A stretch of 64,000 nucleotides of DNA, taken from assembly GCA_024256265.1 (NCBI GenBank), contig JACGUK010000001.1:62001-126000 (forward strand). The letters run 5' to 3'. Within the stretch, counting starts at the first letter, position 1, and each line of letters begins with the position of its first letter. The notes beneath the pieces are model-generated. The model was not told where the DNA came from. It worked only from the letters and a program-made list of their open reading frames with translations, and made no database searches. The translations under genes were made by a program, and so were the position numbers. Below are positions 61,474 through 64,000 of the stretch, one piece after another. The DNA is from an archaeon. Its GTDB lineage: Archaea > Thermoproteota > Nitrososphaeria > Nitrososphaerales > JACAEJ01.

Positions 61474-62256
61474 TTATATGTATCTTCCCATCCCTCCTCC
61501 TACATCTATTGATGCACCAGTTATGTAGCTACTTTTTTCAGATGCCAAGAATACTACAATATTGGCAACTTCTTCAGGCTCTCCCCATCGCCCTAATGGT
61601 ATGTAATCTATGAATTTTTGAATAAATTGCTCAAAGGTCAATTCTCCACCTCTTTTCTTATGAATGTTTATCCATTGAGGAGTCTTCACGAATCCAATAT
61701 TAACGCTATTCACAAGTATATTGTATTTGGCTAATTCATCAGACAATGCTTTTGTAAATGCTAGACATGCACCTCTATTCGTAGTAGTTGCGATGAACCC
61801 TGGCAAAGATTGCCTACCAATTATAGCGTTTATGTTTATTATCCTTCCCCATCTCTGCTTCCTCATATATGGTATAGCCTCTCTGGAGCATCTAATCATG
61901 CTGAAGAGCTTGACTTTGATATCATTCATCCAATCCTCATCACTCAACTCATCAAAAGTGCCAGGCTGAGCCCTTCCAGCATTGTTCACAAGTATATCTA
62001 TCTTACCAAACCTATCTATAACGGATTTAAAGAACTCTTTTACATCTTCAGGCTTTGTAGTATCTGCAACCTTCCAAAATACTTCTACTCCTTTCTTTGA
62101 TTCTATTTCATCGGCAGTTGCCCTTAATTCATCCTCTCCTCTTGCAAATATAGCAAGCTTTACACCCTCTTCTGCTAGTCCTATGGCTATTGCTCTCCCA
62201 ATGCCTTTGCTTGCTCCAGTTACTACAGCAATCTTCCCATGAAGGCCTAGTTCCAT
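61474..62256 (-). CDS. Short-chain dehydrogenase/reductase (SDR)
   Basis: The 260-residue protein has TGASKGIGRAIAIGLAE for NAD(P) binding, NNAGRAQPGT, and the catalytic region with SLPGFIATTTNRGACLAFT, where the Tyr of Tyr-x3-Lys is replaced by an Asn-Arg segment (TNRGACLAF); the Ser is in IIGRQS. The missing Tyr/Lys pair means the reaction, if any, is not the usual one. The frame is open from 62295, but a TATA-like box at 62279-62285 places the start at ATG 62256. Ends close to the thyX gene, convergently. Confidence 0.72.
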   Translation of the reverse strand: MELGLHGKIAVVTGASKGIGRAIAIGLAEEGVKLAIFARGEDELRATADEIESKKGVEVFWKVADTTKPEDVKEFFKSVIDRFGKIDILVNNAGRAQPGTFDELSDEDWMNDIKVKLFSMIRCSREAIPYMRKQRWGRIININAIIGRQSLPGFIATTTNRGACLAFTKALSDELAKYNILVNSVNIGFVKTPQWINIHKKRGGELTFEQFIQKFIDYIPLGRWGEPEEVANIVVFLASEKSSYITGASIDVGGGMGRYI

Positions 62257-62278
62257 GGCTTTAACTAATCTACAAAGG

Positions 62279-62285
62279 TTTAAAT
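62279..62285 (-). promoter_or_regulatory. TATA-like box of the SDR gene
   Basis: The minus strand reads ATTTAAA, centred about 26 nt before the ATG at 62256, which supports that start over the longer one at 62295. Confidence 0.45.
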
Positions 62286-62319
62286 GAATTTTCACAGATT
62301 TATCTCAATAAGAATAAAT

Positions 62320-62448
62320 ATGAATAAAGAGAGCATAGAAAAGAGACTTATAAAGAAATTGAAAAAGAGGGAGAAGGCTAAAAAGAGGAAGAGAGGACCT
62401 TATAGAAAGTCAGCACCTATCCCTAAGCCAAAAAAAGAAGCATCTTAA
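62320..62448 (+). CDS. Small highly basic protein, 42 residues
   Basis: Between two minus-strand genes a plus-strand frame of 42 codons starts at ATG 62320: MNKESIEKRLIKKLKK, then a Lys/Arg cluster (KAKKRKRGPYRKS) and a Pro/Lys tail. About half of the residues are Lys or Arg. Such short basic proteins are usually nucleic-acid or ribosome associated, but it does not match the ribosomal protein L41e or S30e sequences I know. It lies in the gap between divergent or convergent genes with no better annotation. Confidence 0.5.
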   Translation: MNKESIEKRLIKKLKKREKAKKRKRGPYRKSAPIPKPKKEAS

Positions 62449-62452
62449 ATTT

Positions 62453-63865
62453 TCAACTTCGCTTTAACTTTCTTTTACCTGGCTCAGTCATAGCATAAGG
62501 ATCAAGTATCTTATCAACAATATCTTTAGGAAGCAATTTTCTCTCTAATACAACTTCTCTTATAGTCTTTCCAGTGGCTATGGCTTCTTGAACGACTTTT
62601 GCAGTAGCATCAAAGCCAATGTATGGGTTTAGCGCTAAAGCTAATCCTGGGCTACGCTCTACCATCTCTCTGCACCTCTTTTCATTGGCAGTGATCCCCA
62701 ATACAAGCCTTTCAGTAAATACATGAATAGAATTCTTCAATATATGCAAAGATTGTATCAAATTGAAGGCAATTACAGGCATCATTACATTGAGCTCAAG
62801 TTGCCCTGCTTGTGAAGCAAGAGTTATGGTCAAATCATTCCCTATTACTTGAAAGGCTACCATGTTCATAGCCTCTGCAATTACAGGATTAACTTTGCCA
62901 GGCATTATGGATGATCCAGGCTGGACTGCAGGCAGATTTATTTCACCCAATCCAGTAACAGGGCCAGAACTCATGAGCCTAATATCATTAGCAATTTTGA
63001 TCATATCTACTGCTAAAGTCTTAAGAGAGTTTGAAAGTTCTACAAAATCACCCATAGATTGAGTTACTGCTATCAAGTTCTTAGCGCTTCTAAGGTTGAA
63101 ACCAGTGTAAGACCTTAACTTCTCTATAGCTATTCTAACATATTCAGGACTTGCGTTCAAGCCTGTACCTACTGCAGTTGCTCCTATGTTCAAATCTTCC
63201 AAAGCAACGAATGCTTTTTCTATCCTTTCAATATTTTCAGCAATTATAGAAGCATATGAATTGAAGACTTGACCTAAACGAATGGGTGCAGCATCCTCAA
63301 GATGAGTCCTTCCAGGCTTTATAACTTTATCGAACTCTATGGCTTTTTTGTTAAAAGCTTCCTCAAGATTTTTCATCTCTGGTATTAGTTTTTGAACCAA
63401 AGAGAGGCAAGAAATTCGCATGATAGTTGGGAATACATCGTTAGTAGATTGAGCCATATTCACATGATCGTTAGGATGAACTATGCTATAATCTCCTTTC
63501 TTACCACCTAATAGCTCTATGGCTCTATTGGCAAGAACTTCATTTACATTCATATTATGAGATGTTCCAGCTCCTGCTTGAAATACATCTACCAAGAATT
63601 GATCATGCCATTTATCATCTATGATCTCATCAGCAGCATTGATAATGGCTTTTGCAATCCTAGGCTCTAAATCTCCTATCATCATATTAGCTTCAGCGCA
63701 AGCCTTCTTTACAATGGCAGTAGCTTTTATGAACTCTGGATGAGCTTTTATCCCGCTTATAGGAAAATTCTCAATTGCTCTTAAAGTCTGAATACCATAG
63801 TAGGCATCCTCTGGTATCTCTTTTTGACCAAGATAATCCTTCTCTGTCCTTTTCTTATGAACCAT
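62453..63865 (-). CDS. aspA: Aspartate ammonia-lyase (fumarase/aspartase superfamily)
   Basis: The 470-residue protein has YYGIQTLRAIENFPISG near the N-terminus, where aspartases have Tyr-Gly-x-x-Thr-Leu-Arg-Ala and class II fumarases have Gly-Ala-Gln-Thr-Gln-Arg-Ser; and the superfamily signature GSSIMPGKVNPV. TSHNMNVNEVLANRA and GRTHLEDAAPIRLGQ are further active-site blocks. I therefore prefer aspartase (L-aspartate to fumarate and ammonia) over fumarase, though close relatives can be mis-assigned. Start ATG at 63865; the gene is at the right edge but complete. Confidence 0.85.
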   Translation of the reverse strand: MVHKKRTEKDYLGQKEIPEDAYYGIQTLRAIENFPISGIKAHPEFIKATAIVKKACAEANMMIGDLEPRIAKAIINAADEIIDDKWHDQFLVDVFQAGAGTSHNMNVNEVLANRAIELLGGKKGDYSIVHPNDHVNMAQSTNDVFPTIMRISCLSLVQKLIPEMKNLEEAFNKKAIEFDKVIKPGRTHLEDAAPIRLGQVFNSYASIIAENIERIEKAFVALEDLNIGATAVGTGLNASPEYVRIAIEKLRSYTGFNLRSAKNLIAVTQSMGDFVELSNSLKTLAVDMIKIANDIRLMSSGPVTGLGEINLPAVQPGSSIMPGKVNPVIAEAMNMVAFQVIGNDLTITLASQAGQLELNVMMPVIAFNLIQSLHILKNSIHVFTERLVLGITANEKRCREMVERSPGLALALNPYIGFDATAKVVQEAIATGKTIREVVLERKLLPKDIVDKILDPYAMTEPGKRKLKRS

Positions 63866-64000
63866 ACATAAAGATCGAAACTATGTTACGTTTAACTTTT
63901 TATTTTACTACATCTAATTCGTCACGCAAATGTTTATTTGGCTTAAAGATCTGAAAATTGTAGTATTCTTGGCATCTGAAAAAAGTAGCTACATAACTGA

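Noticed and set aside
63969..64000. A TTG-initiated frame running off the right edge
   Set aside because: Only ten codons are visible and the promoter spacing is poor, so it cannot be supported.
1..64000. Insertion sequences, transposases, integrases, CRISPR arrays and rRNA genes
   Set aside because: None was seen; only gene remnants and one inverted repeat suggest past rearrangement.

Overview
The window is 64 kb of AT-rich archaeal chromosome. The archaeal assignment rests on three things. TATA boxes lie about 26 nt upstream of start codons that then begin leaderless or nearly leaderless messages (genes at 919, 2205 minus, 41059, 60615 and 62256 minus). Many starts are TTG or GTG. The gene content is archaeal: CitG-like protein, Mrp/NBP35 ATPase with an N-terminal DUF59, ThyX, ThiI-like protein, DUF1616 proteins, a stand-alone RAM-domain protein, and a tRNA gene without encoded CCA. 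An uncultured TACK-type lineage (Bathyarchaeia or Thaumarchaeota-like) would fit, but the sequence alone does not fix the phylum.

Left flank (1-3.6 kb): a secreted, membrane-anchored protein that runs off the left edge, a triphosphoribosyl-dephospho-CoA synthase-like protein, a RAM-domain protein, tRNA-Gly(CCC) with an unusual C33, gene fragments, and a ribbon-helix-helix protein overlapping an unknown 174-residue protein.

Central block (3.6-44 kb), nearly all on the plus strand: a large surface-glycan locus. It holds NDP-sugar pyrophosphorylases (4.0, 37.2, 43.3 kb), three NAD-dependent sugar epimerases/dehydratases, six GT2 and seven GT4 glycosyltransferases, three GT-C-like multi-membrane proteins, a Wzx-type flippase and six methyltransferase-like proteins. 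It also holds a radical SAM protein with a cupin, an APH-type kinase coupled to a zinc-ribbon methyltransferase, and a membrane/surface module (CPBP protease, pentapeptide-repeat membrane protein, DolP-sugar synthase-like GT2, a DUF1616 family split into two genes). Together they would activate sugars, build a decorated (methylated, probably phosphorylated) lipid-linked glycan and flip it across the membrane. No oligosaccharyltransferase (AglB) and no clear polymerase is present. Between operons lie decayed genes: a stop-interrupted frame at 36972-37196, a flippase N-terminus at 42134, and at 45472 a paralogue of the 38 kb GT-C gene that has lost about 1.5 kb internally.

Right flank (44-64 kb): housekeeping and catabolic genes. 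These are two secreted proteins, a Rieske ferredoxin, carA-carB, a stable structured RNA with its own promoter (51117-51349), an enolase-superfamily enzyme, a ThiI-like protein with a degenerate PP-loop, a membrane-anchored zinc phospholipase C-like protein, an MtaA-like methyltransferase with its DUF6951-type neighbour, an Mrp ATPase, ThyX, an SDR, a 42-residue basic protein and aspartate ammonia-lyase. A long inverted repeat at 53796-53888 is probably another structured RNA.

The most unusual items are the unassigned RNA at 51.1 kb, the collapsed GT-C duplicate, a methyltransferase with no canonical start codon (CTG proposed), the kinase-methyltransferase pair that resembles a split glycan chain terminator, and the GTTVL-repeat membrane protein. 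Family names come from reading motifs; no database search was possible.
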